Below, in pieces: positions 38,536 through 47,126 of a stretch of 64,000 nt of DNA. The DNA lies in contig CAMAXW010000001.1 of the NCBI GenBank assembly GCA_945862315.1, forward strand, positions 96,483-160,482. Reading direction: 5' to 3'. Numbering within the stretch: the first letter of the stretch is position 1; each line of letters starts with the position of its first letter. Source of the stretch: Klebsiella pneumoniae (lineage in GTDB: Bacteria; Pseudomonadota; Gammaproteobacteria; Ga0077536). Under the pieces are notes generated by a model, which made no database searches, was not told where the DNA came from, and worked only from the letters and a program-made list of their open reading frames with translations. A program made the translations under genes and the position numbers.

Positions 38536-39186
38536 GTGGAAGGCTATAGCTCAGAACGCGAACAGGTCGAGGTCATTCAAAAGTGGTGGAAGGAGCACGG
38601 CAAATCTATCTTGCTTGGGCTCACCGTGGGCCTCTTAGGTCTAGGCGGTTACCGTTACTGGGACGAGACGCGCACCCTGCAGGCCGAGAGCGCATCGATC
38701 AACTACGAAAAATTTTTGACGCAGGCCGATAACAAGACCAGCAAAGAGTCGCGCGCGACCGGCCAAGCCATTCTCGACAATTACCCAGCGAGCATCTACG
38801 CACGCATGACCGCCTTAACCTTGGCTAAGCTTGCGATCGATGAGGGGCAGCCCGAAGAAGCCAAAAAGCGCTTGCAATGGGTGCTTGACCACCCGGGGCA
38901 GGACAAACTCGCCGAAGCGGCGCGCGCGCGCTTGGCGCAACTGAGCCTCGCGGATGGCAAAGCCGATGCTGCTTGGGCGTTATTGGTGAAAGGTGGCCTG
39001 GACAAGGGCGATCAGCTAGCCGAGCTCAAAGGCGATATTCTCGCCGCGCAAGGCAAAACCGCGGAGGCCGTGGTCCTGTATGCGAAGGCCCAAAAGCTCC
39101 TCACCGAGGGCGGCGGCAACCCGGCGATCATCGAACTAAAACTCGAGCGTCTGGGTCAGCTAGGCCAGGTAGGCATGCAAGAATGA
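38536..39186 (+). CDS. yfgM: YfgM family membrane-anchored TPR protein
   Basis: 216 residues. A short cytoplasmic N-terminus with EQVEVIQKWWKEHGKSILLG leads into one transmembrane helix (about 24-41), then a periplasmic TPR-like domain. YfgM is an ancillary SecYEG/PpiD partner linked to periplasmic chaperones in E. coli. The GTG start follows AGAGGA. The stop overlaps bamB (ATGA). Confidence 0.92.
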   Translation: MEGYSSEREQVEVIQKWWKEHGKSILLGLTVGLLGLGGYRYWDETRTLQAESASINYEKFLTQADNKTSKESRATGQAILDNYPASIYARMTALTLAKLAIDEGQPEEAKKRLQWVLDHPGQDKLAEAARARLAQLSLADGKADAAWALLVKGGLDKGDQLAELKGDILAAQGKTAEAVVLYAKAQKLLTEGGGNPAIIELKLERLGQLGQVGMQE

Positions 39187-40394
39187 ACCTAACCCGTGCG
39201 CCGGTGTGGGCGTTGTTGGCGCTGCTGGTGGCCGGTTGCGCGGCCCAGCGCGAGAGTGTCCAGGACACCATGGGCAATATGTTCAAGCCCAAAGACGAGC
39301 AAAGCGAATCCTTAAAGAAAGCCGCCGAACCGACGCCGCTGGACGAGACTTTCCAATCCAGCATTACGATCAAAAAAGTCTGGTCGGGGCGCTTTGGCAA
39401 AGGCTACGAGAAGCTGTACCTAAAACTCTTACCCTCTTGGTATGAAGACCATCTCTACGTGGCCGACCGCGATGGCCGCGTGATGGCCGTCAATGCCGCC
39501 ACCGGCAAGACAACTTGGGAAGAGCGCGACAAAAAGCGCCTGATTTCGGGCGGCCCCGGGGTGGGCGAGGGAAAGGTTTTTGTGGGCACCACCGACGCCC
39601 AAGTGGTGGCGCGTGACGCCAAAACCGGCGAGAAAATCTGGATAGCGGAAGTTTCCAGCGAAGTCTTGGCCGCACCCCGCGCGGGTGGTGGCGTGGTCCT
39701 GATCCGCACCGGCGACGGCAAACTCTACGCCCTAGACGCCGCCACCGGGGTCCAGAAATGGGTGTTCGACCGGACCATTCCCACGCTGACGCTGCGCGGC
39801 ACGGCCCCAGCGGTCATCCACGAGGATAAAGTCTTGGCCGGCTTCGATAACGGGCGATTCTCCGCCTTAGAGCTAGCCACCGGCAAAGAGCTGTGGGAAA
39901 CCCGGCTCGGCGAACCCAAGGGGCGTTCGGATCTAGAACGCCTGATAGACGTAGACTCTGAACCCGTCATCCGCGACAACACCGCCTATGTCGACTGCTA
40001 TCAGGGGCGGGTGGCGGCCGTGTCGCTAGACGACGGCAGCCTAGAATGGACGCGCCAAATATCCTCCTACGAGGATGTCGCGGTCGACGAAGAACACGTT
40101 TACGTCACCGACGAACACAGTGTGGTGTGGGCGCTAAAACGCAGCGACGGGGCCACCGTGTGGCGACAAAAAGGCCTGAAAAACCGCCGCGTGACCGGCG
40201 CCACGCTCTACGGCAAGCAAATTGTGGTGGGCGATTTCGAGGGCTATCTGCATTGGTTGGACGTCACCACGGGCGAAATAGTGGGACGCGAACGTCTCGA
40301 TAAGGAGCGCATCATCACCCCTCCCATCAACATCGGTACCGCATTAGTGGGCTATAGCTCATCCGGCGAAATGTCAGCGTGGCACGTGGACTGA
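39183..40394 (+). CDS. bamB: Outer membrane protein assembly factor BamB
   Basis: 403 residues. A lipoprotein signal ends in LLVAGC (Cys19). The mature part is a PQQ-type eight-bladed beta propeller, with repeats such as YALDAATGVQKW and WALKRSDGATVWRQ. BamB supports BamA in inserting outer membrane barrels. The ATG at 39183 overlaps the yfgM stop. The longer frame begins inside yfgM and is rejected. Confidence 0.96.
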   Translation: MNLTRAPVWALLALLVAGCAAQRESVQDTMGNMFKPKDEQSESLKKAAEPTPLDETFQSSITIKKVWSGRFGKGYEKLYLKLLPSWYEDHLYVADRDGRVMAVNAATGKTTWEERDKKRLISGGPGVGEGKVFVGTTDAQVVARDAKTGEKIWIAEVSSEVLAAPRAGGGVVLIRTGDGKLYALDAATGVQKWVFDRTIPTLTLRGTAPAVIHEDKVLAGFDNGRFSALELATGKELWETRLGEPKGRSDLERLIDVDSEPVIRDNTAYVDCYQGRVAAVSLDDGSLEWTRQISSYEDVAVDEEHVYVTDEHSVVWALKRSDGATVWRQKGLKNRRVTGATLYGKQIVVGDFEGYLHWLDVTTGEIVGRERLDKERIITPPINIGTALVGYSSSGEMSAWHVD

Positions 40395-40450
40395 GCACCC
40401 CGACCAGCGGGCACGCAAGCCGCCGGTCGACCTCAACCCATCCAAGCAAC

Positions 40451-41860
40451 ATGACATTCGAAATTCGCAATCAAGTTAAACCGGCGTTCGCCATCATTGG
40501 CCGTCCCAACGTCGGTAAATCCACACTTTTCAACCGTATTACCCGTACCCGCAATGCACTGGTCGCCGATGTTCCCGGGGTCACCCGCGACGTCCAACTC
40601 GGTATCGGACGGGTTGGGCGCGCCGGTTATTTGGTGGTCGACACGGGCGGTATCGCAGCCGATTTAGGAGAACTGGGCGAGTTAGTCAGCGCGCAGGCCA
40701 TGCTGGCGCTAGAAGAATGCGTGGCTGGGGTGTTTGTGGTGGATGGGCGCGAAGGCCTAAACGCCATCGACGAGGCCTTGGCGCGGGCGTTGCGCCGCAG
40801 CGGCAAACCGCTGTTTCTGGCCGTCAACAAGACCGAAGACGGCGATTTGCCAGCGCTGCGCGCCGAGTACTCCTGCTTAGGTCTGGGGATGCCCTATCCG
40901 GTGTCTGGCGCCCACGGTCAAGGTATCGAGGCCCTCGTCGCAGCAGTGACCGCCGATTGGCCGACGCTCGATGATGCACCGCTCACCGGCGGCGTGCGGG
41001 TGGCGATCGTGGGGCGGCCAAACGTCGGCAAATCGACGCTGACCAACCGCATGCTCGGCGAAGACCGCATGATTACCTGCGACATGCCGGGCACCACCCA
41101 CGACAGCGTGGCCGTTCCGCTCAACCGCCACGGCCGCGAGTACACCCTCATCGACACCGCAGGCATTCGCCGGCGCAGCCGCGTCATCGATGTGGTGGAA
41201 AAATTTAGTGCGGTGAAAACCCTGCAGGCGATCGATTTAGCCCAGGTCGTGGTGGTGGTGATGGATGCTCGCGACTCCCTGACGGAGCAGGATCTCAGCG
41301 TCTTGGGGTTGGTCCTGGAAGTCGGCCGATCGCTGGTCATTGCGGTGAATAAATGGGACGGCTTGGCGCCTGAACTGCGCGCTGAAATGCAACGCCAACT
41401 CGACCGCCGTTTAGATTTTGTCGATTTTGCCGAGGTGCGCATCATTTCGGCGTTGCACGGCACGGGCGTCGGGGAGCTATTTGCTTCCATCGACACCGCC
41501 TACACCTCCTCGCAAATAGAGGTGCCCACCAGTCTGCTCACCGATTTACTCTACAAAGCGCTGGAGGCCCACAGCCCACCGCTGGTGCATGGGCGTCGTA
41601 TTAAATTGCGCTATGCCCACATGGGCGGACGCAACCCACCCACGATCGTTATCCACGGTAACCAGACAGAGTCGGTGCCGGGGAGCTATAAGCGTTATTT
41701 GGCCAACTTCTTTCGCAAGTCGCTCAAGCTGACTGGCACGCCGGTCATGATCGAACTGCGTCAGGGTGAAAACCCCTTTGAGGGACGTCGTAATCAGCTC
41801 ACGGCCCGCCAGCTCAAAAAACGTAACCGGCTGCGCGATCACGTCAAGAAAAAAGGCTAG
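40451..41860 (+). CDS. der: GTPase Der (EngA), ribosome assembly
   Basis: 469 residues. Two tandem G domains each show GRPNVGKST (about residues 17-25 and about 189-197), with DTGG/DTAG switch II motifs and NKTED/NKWDG. A C-terminal KH-like domain follows (about 365-460). Der acts in 50S subunit maturation. The ATG at 40451 gives a N-terminus about ten residues longer than E. coli Der before the first P-loop. It converges on the MBL gene. Confidence 0.97.
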   Translation: MTFEIRNQVKPAFAIIGRPNVGKSTLFNRITRTRNALVADVPGVTRDVQLGIGRVGRAGYLVVDTGGIAADLGELGELVSAQAMLALEECVAGVFVVDGREGLNAIDEALARALRRSGKPLFLAVNKTEDGDLPALRAEYSCLGLGMPYPVSGAHGQGIEALVAAVTADWPTLDDAPLTGGVRVAIVGRPNVGKSTLTNRMLGEDRMITCDMPGTTHDSVAVPLNRHGREYTLIDTAGIRRRSRVIDVVEKFSAVKTLQAIDLAQVVVVVMDARDSLTEQDLSVLGLVLEVGRSLVIAVNKWDGLAPELRAEMQRQLDRRLDFVDFAEVRIISALHGTGVGELFASIDTAYTSSQIEVPTSLLTDLLYKALEAHSPPLVHGRRIKLRYAHMGGRNPPTIVIHGNQTESVPGSYKRYLANFFRKSLKLTGTPVMIELRQGENPFEGRRNQLTARQLKKRNRLRDHVKKKG

Positions 41861-41868
41861 GCGCGCGC

Positions 41869-42630
41869 TTAGACCTCAAACCACGGCAACACTGCGTCTT
41901 GGCGGGCAATCTCCACCACAACGCCCGGCACGCTTTGCGCCAAACACGCCGCGACTAGCGTCGGGCGATTAGTCCGCTCGCTCAAATGCGCCGCCACCAA
42001 ACGCTGCAGCCGCGAGGTATCTAGCTGCGCTAAGAAGCCTACCGATTGGGCATTGCTGAGATGCCCGTAGGCGCTCGCAACCCGCGCTTTAAGGGTGGCG
42101 GGGTAGGCGCTTTCGGCCAGCAACGTGGGGTCGTGATTGAACTCTAAAATGAGCGCATTGCACGCCGCGTAGGCCGCCAACACGTGGGGGGTCAGGCTGC
42201 CGAGATCGGTCAACATACCCACCTGCACACCGCCATGACGGAACACAAACTGCGTGGGTTCGCGCGCGTCGTGCGGCACCGGGACCGGCAGAATATCGAT
42301 GTCGCCAATGGCGAAAGACGCGTGCGGGGAGAATTCGTGGGTCACCGGCCGCACGCCGGGTTTGGCGCTCGCCGCCAGGCTGGTACCGCGCGACCAATAC
42401 ACGGGCAGCGCATATTTCCTCGCCAGCGGCAGCACGCCACCTAAATGGTCTTCGTGCTCGTGGGTGACTAGGATGGCGTCGAGGCTGGCCGGGTCAAAAT
42501 CGAGCATCGCCGCGCGTGCTTCAAAAGTCTTGATGGAATAGCCGCAGTCCACCAGCAAACGCGTCTCGCCTGCCGTCACCAGCAGCGCGTTACCCGCGCT
42601 ACCGCTGCCAATCAGCGCACAGCGCATCAT
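41869..42630 (-). CDS. MBL-fold metallo-hydrolase (YycJ/WalJ-like)
   Basis: 253 residues from the ATG at 42630, which follows a GAGGG site. The zinc motif is H57-x-H59-x-D61-H62 (THEHEDHLGG). It opens with CALIGSGSAGNALLV, as in the YycJ family of RNase Z-like hydrolases. The family has been linked to DNA exonuclease or cell-wall regulation in Gram-positives; the role in Gram-negatives is unclear. It starts 9 bases after bamC. Confidence 0.87.
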   Translation of the reverse strand: MMRCALIGSGSAGNALLVTAGETRLLVDCGYSIKTFEARAAMLDFDPASLDAILVTHEHEDHLGGVLPLARKYALPVYWSRGTSLAASAKPGVRPVTHEFSPHASFAIGDIDILPVPVPHDAREPTQFVFRHGGVQVGMLTDLGSLTPHVLAAYAACNALILEFNHDPTLLAESAYPATLKARVASAYGHLSNAQSVGFLAQLDTSRLQRLVAAHLSERTNRPTLVAACLAQSVPGVVVEIARQDAVLPWFEV

Positions 42631-42639
42631 GGCCAACCC

Positions 42640-43839
42640 TCAATTCCCGGCGTGCGCCTCCAACCCCTGTTCAACCGCTTGCAGAATCTTGTGGGCGATT
42701 TCGCCGGTTTCCCAGCGCCCGTCCGGATCGAGCAACACCGCCTCGGTTTTGGTGCCAACGCCGGTGAGATTCAGTTGCAGGCGATTATCCTCATCCTTGC
42801 CCCAAAATTTTAGTTTGGAGAGCAGACCACGCTGCTTCGTCGCACCGGCGCTGACCGGCACGCGCAGGTAGTAAATGCCACCCGCTTTATCCGCTTGATC
42901 CACGGCAAAACCGGCGCGCTCGAGCGCCACCCCGGTCTGGGTCCAAGCATCCGCCAGCGGTAGTTGGATGGAGAGATAGATTTTCTCGCCCCCAGCGCTG
43001 ACGATTTCGGCAACGCCACCCGCCGTCGCAGCGACGGCAGCAGACAAAGTTGCCGCCGCGGCCGGTGCGATGTCGGTGGTGGCGGCGGCAGCGGGCGCGG
43101 CGGCAGCGCCGTACGCCTCGGCGACGGTCAAGGATTGTGGCGCAGGCGGCGTCACTGGGTTCACAGCGGGGGCGGGCACGCCCAGTAGAAAGCTCTGCAA
43201 GCGCGTGACCATGGCGAGCTCTTGCGCGGGATCACTGGGTGTCGCTTGCCACATCCGTTCGTCGTCGTCCTTCGCGGTAAATATCTCGGCGCGTTGCGCG
43301 ACATACAGCAGCGTGGTGTCTGCGGTGGTAGCAGCCTGAATATAAATTTTGAATTTCTGCCGGGTCATCTCCTGGGTGTTTTCGTCCCACACGGTTTCGA
43401 TGACACCCAAGGCTTCATCATTGAGTTCTAGCTTGTAGCCAGCCTCGGCGATGAATTTTTGCAACTTAGGCCAGACCACCGCCGGTGCGCCTTGCACCGT
43501 GAGTGTGTGTTCACCGTCCACCACTTTGACAGCCTCAGCGGCTGGCGCTTGAGTAGCTGACTGCGGAGTAGCTGTCTGTTGGGTGGCGGCCTGCTGCTTG
43601 CGCTGCGCAGTGCGCTCTTGGTAGGTCGAATAAGTGGCCGTCTCGCCACCTTCAGGAATGGCCATGCGGTCGCGAATGGCGTCGGAGGTTAGATCCGGCG
43701 GCACGTCGAGGTCCGGCATGGTGCGGCTTTTTTTATATTCGTTCCGGTTGTCAGACATTACTTTGTCGAGTTGTGGCATCACCCACGCACAGCCCGCGAG
43801 CGTGCTCAAAGTCACCAGTAGCAATAAATTTTTAGTCAT
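42640..43839 (-). CDS. bamC: Outer membrane protein assembly factor BamC
   Basis: 399 residues. A lipobox ends in LAGC (Cys17). The N-terminal region, NEYKKSRTMPDLDVPPDLT, is the conserved BamC segment that contacts BamD. Two helix-grip domains follow (about 105-215 and 280-395), separated by an Ala-rich linker (about 220-275) longer than usual. The bamC-dapA-gcvR order, with bamC downstream of dapA, is conserved. The ATG at 43839 is preferred over an upstream TTG. Confidence 0.93.
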   Translation of the reverse strand: MTKNLLLLVTLSTLAGCAWVMPQLDKVMSDNRNEYKKSRTMPDLDVPPDLTSDAIRDRMAIPEGGETATYSTYQERTAQRKQQAATQQTATPQSATQAPAAEAVKVVDGEHTLTVQGAPAVVWPKLQKFIAEAGYKLELNDEALGVIETVWDENTQEMTRQKFKIYIQAATTADTTLLYVAQRAEIFTAKDDDERMWQATPSDPAQELAMVTRLQSFLLGVPAPAVNPVTPPAPQSLTVAEAYGAAAAPAAAATTDIAPAAAATLSAAVAATAGGVAEIVSAGGEKIYLSIQLPLADAWTQTGVALERAGFAVDQADKAGGIYYLRVPVSAGATKQRGLLSKLKFWGKDEDNRLQLNLTGVGTKTEAVLLDPDGRWETGEIAHKILQAVEQGLEAHAGN

Positions 43840-43934
43840 AGCAGGCAATAACCTCGCGGCGCATTCAATTCAGCGTGCGGCAGGATGAAAAAAAGAGGGA
43901 CTGGCGAAACTAGCAGGAAGTTCCTAAATCGAAT

Positions 43935-44837
43935 TCACAATACCAGACCAATACCCGCCGCTTGGAGGGCGGCTCGCAGCTTCGGCTCGGCCGCGCTAGA
44001 CAGCCAAGTCAACGGCAGGCGGATGCCGACATCCATCAATCCCATGGCGTGGACACACCACTTCACGGGAATCGGATTAGATTCACAAAAAAGATCGCGA
44101 TGCAGCGCCGTTAACGGGGCGTCAATCCGGCTGGCGCTAACGGCGTCACCCGCACGCGCGGCGACACATAACTCATGCATGGCGCGTGGCGCCACATTGG
44201 CCGTGACCGAAATGACACCGTCACCACCGGCCAGCAGAAATTCACGCGCGGTCGCATCATCGCCGCTGAACAGTAAGAAGCCAGCACCACAGCGCTCGCG
44301 TAGGGCCGCCACCCGAGCGACGTCGCCGGTGGCTTCTTTCACCCCAATAATATTGGGTATGCGCGACAGCCGCCCCACGGTGTCCGGCAGCATGTCGCAG
44401 GCGGTGCGTCCCGGCACGTTATAAAGGATTTGAGGAATCGCGACTGCTTCGGCGATCGCCTTGTGATGCAGATACAAACCTTCCTGCGTGGGTTTGTTGT
44501 AGTAGGGGGTTACCAGCAAGCAGGCGTCGGCGCCAGCTTGTTGTGCCCGGCGGGTCAGGTGGATGGCCTCGGTGGTTGAATTAGCGCCAGTGCCGGCAAT
44601 AACCGGAATGCGGCCGGCCACTAGCTCAACCGTGCGACGGATAGCTTCGCAGTGTTCGTCTGCGTCGAGCGTCGCGGATTCGCCCGTGGTGCCGACGGCA
44701 ACGATGCCATCTGTGCCTGCCGCAATATGGAACTCGACCAGCGCGGCCAGACGCTCCCACGCAAGCGGTGCATTCGCCGTTATGCCGCCGCTCATAGGAG
44801 TGACTATCGCAACGAAGCTGCCATGAAAATCGGTCAT
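43935..44837 (-). CDS. dapA: 4-hydroxy-tetrahydrodipicolinate synthase
   Basis: 300 residues. The Schiff-base lysine is K167 in GVKEAT, with Y139 and R144 in LYNVPGRT and T50-T51 in the proton relay. DapA condenses pyruvate with aspartate semialdehyde for lysine and DAP synthesis. The ATG at 44837 is used. A possible minus-strand promoter is TTGAAG (44889-44894) with TACCAT (44865-44870), 18 bases apart. Confidence 0.97.
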   Translation of the reverse strand: MTDFHGSFVAIVTPMSGGITANAPLAWERLAALVEFHIAAGTDGIVAVGTTGESATLDADEHCEAIRRTVELVAGRIPVIAGTGANSTTEAIHLTRRAQQAGADACLLVTPYYNKPTQEGLYLHHKAIAEAVAIPQILYNVPGRTACDMLPDTVGRLSRIPNIIGVKEATGDVARVAALRERCGAGFLLFSGDDATAREFLLAGGDGVISVTANVAPRAMHELCVAARAGDAVSASRIDAPLTALHRDLFCESNPIPVKWCVHAMGLMDVGIRLPLTWLSSAAEPKLRAALQAAGIGLVL

Positions 44838-44958
44838 CCACAAGCCCTGCCCAAACGGTCGTGCATGGTAGCGTCCCGGCCACCCCTACTTCAAGCCAAT
44901 GAGTTGCTGCAAAATTTCTCGCCCGTTCACTGCAAGGTTGCGGCCACAGGGGCTGTCC

Positions 44959-45537
44959 ATGCACAATGCCAAGTCAATGAAATCCAGCACGCGCCCTCCC
45001 TCAGAACCCCTACAGAACCATATCGCGGTCTCCGCGATGGGTGCTAACCGTCTTGGCTTATTAGAAGCGCTCACCAAAGCGGTCAAAGATTGTGGCTGCA
45101 GCGTCGGCGACAGCCGTATGACGGTACTCGGTGACCGTTTCACCCTGATGCTCATGCTCTCCGGCACTTGGGACGCCATTGCCAAAATCGAAAGCATGCT
45201 GCCGCGCCTCGAAAACCAATTACAGATTAAAACCCTGGCGCAACGCACGGAACCCCGACGGCGCGAGGGCGACCTCATGCCCTACGCCATTGAGGTGGTG
45301 TCGGTAGACCAACTGGGCATCGTTCACGACATCACCCAGTTTTTCGCGCAACGCGATATCGGGATCGAAGAAATGTTCTCCGGCTCCTACGCTGCAGCGC
45401 ATACCGCAACCCCGATGTTTTCTTTGCACATGACCATCAGCGTGCCGACTAACCTCTCCATCGCCGGCTTACGCGGAGAATTCATGGATTTCTGCGATCA
45501 TCTCAACCTCGACGCCATCATGGAGCCGGTCAAGTAA
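44959..45537 (+). CDS. gcvR: Glycine cleavage system repressor GcvR-like ACT protein
   Basis: 192 residues with two ACT domains (about 25-95 and about 105-185), the first in HIAVSAMGANRLGLLEALT and the second in YAIEVVSVDQLGIVHDITQFF. GcvR in E. coli binds glycine and blocks the activator GcvA. No gcv operon is in the window. The ATG at 44959 after AGGGG is used; an in-frame ATG at 44977 is possible. It diverges from dapA as in E. coli relatives. Confidence 0.88.
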   Translation: MHNAKSMKSSTRPPSEPLQNHIAVSAMGANRLGLLEALTKAVKDCGCSVGDSRMTVLGDRFTLMLMLSGTWDAIAKIESMLPRLENQLQIKTLAQRTEPRRREGDLMPYAIEVVSVDQLGIVHDITQFFAQRDIGIEEMFSGSYAAAHTATPMFSLHMTISVPTNLSIAGLRGEFMDFCDHLNLDAIMEPVK

Positions 45538-45604
45538 CGTACCGGCTCGCGTGCACCCGGCACACTCCGCAACTTTCTCCCTTTCGCGCAGCACGGCCCA
45601 GCTA

Positions 45605-47023
45605 ATGCCCTCCGCCAGCAAAAAGAAATCCGCTCAGAGAATCTTCGTACTCGATACCAACGTGCTGCTGCACGACCCGACAGCCGTGTTTCGCTTCAAC
45701 GAGCACGATATTTTTATCCCGATGATGGTGCTGGAGGAACTAGACTCCGCCAAAAAAGGGGTCTCGGAAGTCGCGCGAAATGCCCGTCAGGTCAGCCGAT
45801 TTCTCGACGACCTCATCGGCGAGGCTGATCGAACCCGCATCGAAGCAGGCCTCCCGCTAGACGCACCGGGCAATGGCGCCAGCACCCGCCCCCCCAGCGG
45901 CAAGCTGTTTCTACAAACCAGTCCGCTAGACACCGTCATGCCCGTCGGGCTCCCCGGCAACACCCCCGATAACAGCATTCTTGGCACCGCCTTCGCGCTG
46001 CGTGCCAAGCACCCCGACCGTACTGTCACGCTGGTGTCTAAAGACATCAATTTACGCATTAAAGCGCGGGTGATTGGGGTCTCCGCCGAGGATTATTACA
46101 ACGACAAGGTCCTCGACGACATCGCGCTGCTGTATACCGGCACCCGCGCGCTGGCGGCAGATTTTTGGGAACAGCAAGGGGCGGCGTTGGCCTGTTGGCA
46201 AGCTGACGGAAAAACATTCTATTCATTGCCCGCGGCTAGCGACAGCCAGTTCTACCCTAACGAATTCCTCTACGGGCCCAACCCCGAGAGCCTCGAAGTG
46301 CGGGCGCTGCGACTGGCAGAAGACCGGGTCGTGTTCCAGCGCACACGTGACTTTTGCGAGCCACGGCACGCGGTATGGGGCTTGCTGGCGCGTAACCGCG
46401 AACAAAGTTTCGCGCTTAATTTGCTCCTCGATCCCGACATCGATTTCGTCACCCTATTGGGCGCCGCCGGCACCGGCAAAACACTCCTGGCGCTCGCTGC
46501 GGGCCTGTCCCAGTCGCTCGACTTGAAACGCTACCGGGAAATCGTGGTCACCCGCGAAACCGTACCGCTGGGCGAGAACATCGGTTTTTTGCCGGGCACC
46601 GAGGAGGAAAAAATGACCCCTTGGATGGGCGCATTAATGGACAATCTAGAAGCGCTGGCAGAAACCAAAGAGGGCGGGGAATGGGGGCGTGCGGCCACTG
46701 CCGAGTTACTCACCACACGGGTCAAAATTCGCTCCATGAATTTCATGCGCGGGCGCACCTTCCTCAATCGCTACATCATCATCGACGAAGCGCAAAACCT
46801 CACCGCCAAACAGATGCGCACCCTGATCACGCGGGCCGGGCCGGGCTCAAAAATCGTCTGCTGCGGCAATTTGGCCCAAATCGACACGCCCTATTTGAGT
46901 GAAACCACTTCGGGGTTGACTTACATCGTCGATCGCTTTAAGCATTGGCCCCACAGTGGGCACATCACGCTGATGCGTGGCGAGCGTTCGCGCTTGGCCG
47001 ATTTCGCCGTCCAAAACCTCTAG
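45605..47023 (+). CDS. PIN domain-PhoH ATPase fusion
   Basis: 472 residues. The N-terminal PIN nuclease-like domain (about 10-150) starts FVLDTNVLLHDP, with further acidic residues in VLEELDSAKKG and TLVSKDINLR. The C-terminal PhoH ATPase has Walker A GAAGTGKTLLALAAG (near 285) and YIIIDEAQNLTAKQM. PIN-PhoH proteins act as RNA helicase/RNases in other bacteria. The ATG at 45605 lies 67 bases after gcvR; an in-frame GTG at 45551 is less likely. Confidence 0.9.
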   Translation: MPSASKKKSAQRIFVLDTNVLLHDPTAVFRFNEHDIFIPMMVLEELDSAKKGVSEVARNARQVSRFLDDLIGEADRTRIEAGLPLDAPGNGASTRPPSGKLFLQTSPLDTVMPVGLPGNTPDNSILGTAFALRAKHPDRTVTLVSKDINLRIKARVIGVSAEDYYNDKVLDDIALLYTGTRALAADFWEQQGAALACWQADGKTFYSLPAASDSQFYPNEFLYGPNPESLEVRALRLAEDRVVFQRTRDFCEPRHAVWGLLARNREQSFALNLLLDPDIDFVTLLGAAGTGKTLLALAAGLSQSLDLKRYREIVVTRETVPLGENIGFLPGTEEEKMTPWMGALMDNLEALAETKEGGEWGRAATAELLTTRVKIRSMNFMRGRTFLNRYIIIDEAQNLTAKQMRTLITRAGPGSKIVCCGNLAQIDTPYLSETTSGLTYIVDRFKHWPHSGHITLMRGERSRLADFAVQNL

Positions 47024-47126
47024 AGCCCTCGCCGAACGCCGAACGCGCCAGTGTGCAACGCCGGTGCAATCGTCATTTCAAGCACCGTTCGCGGCCGCGC
47101 CGCGCCGCGCCACTGGGAGCCACGCG

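Noticed and set aside
43885..44424. A 179-codon plus-strand frame opposite dapA
   Set aside because: dapA has its full active site on the minus strand; this frame is a Ser/Arg/Ala-rich shadow.
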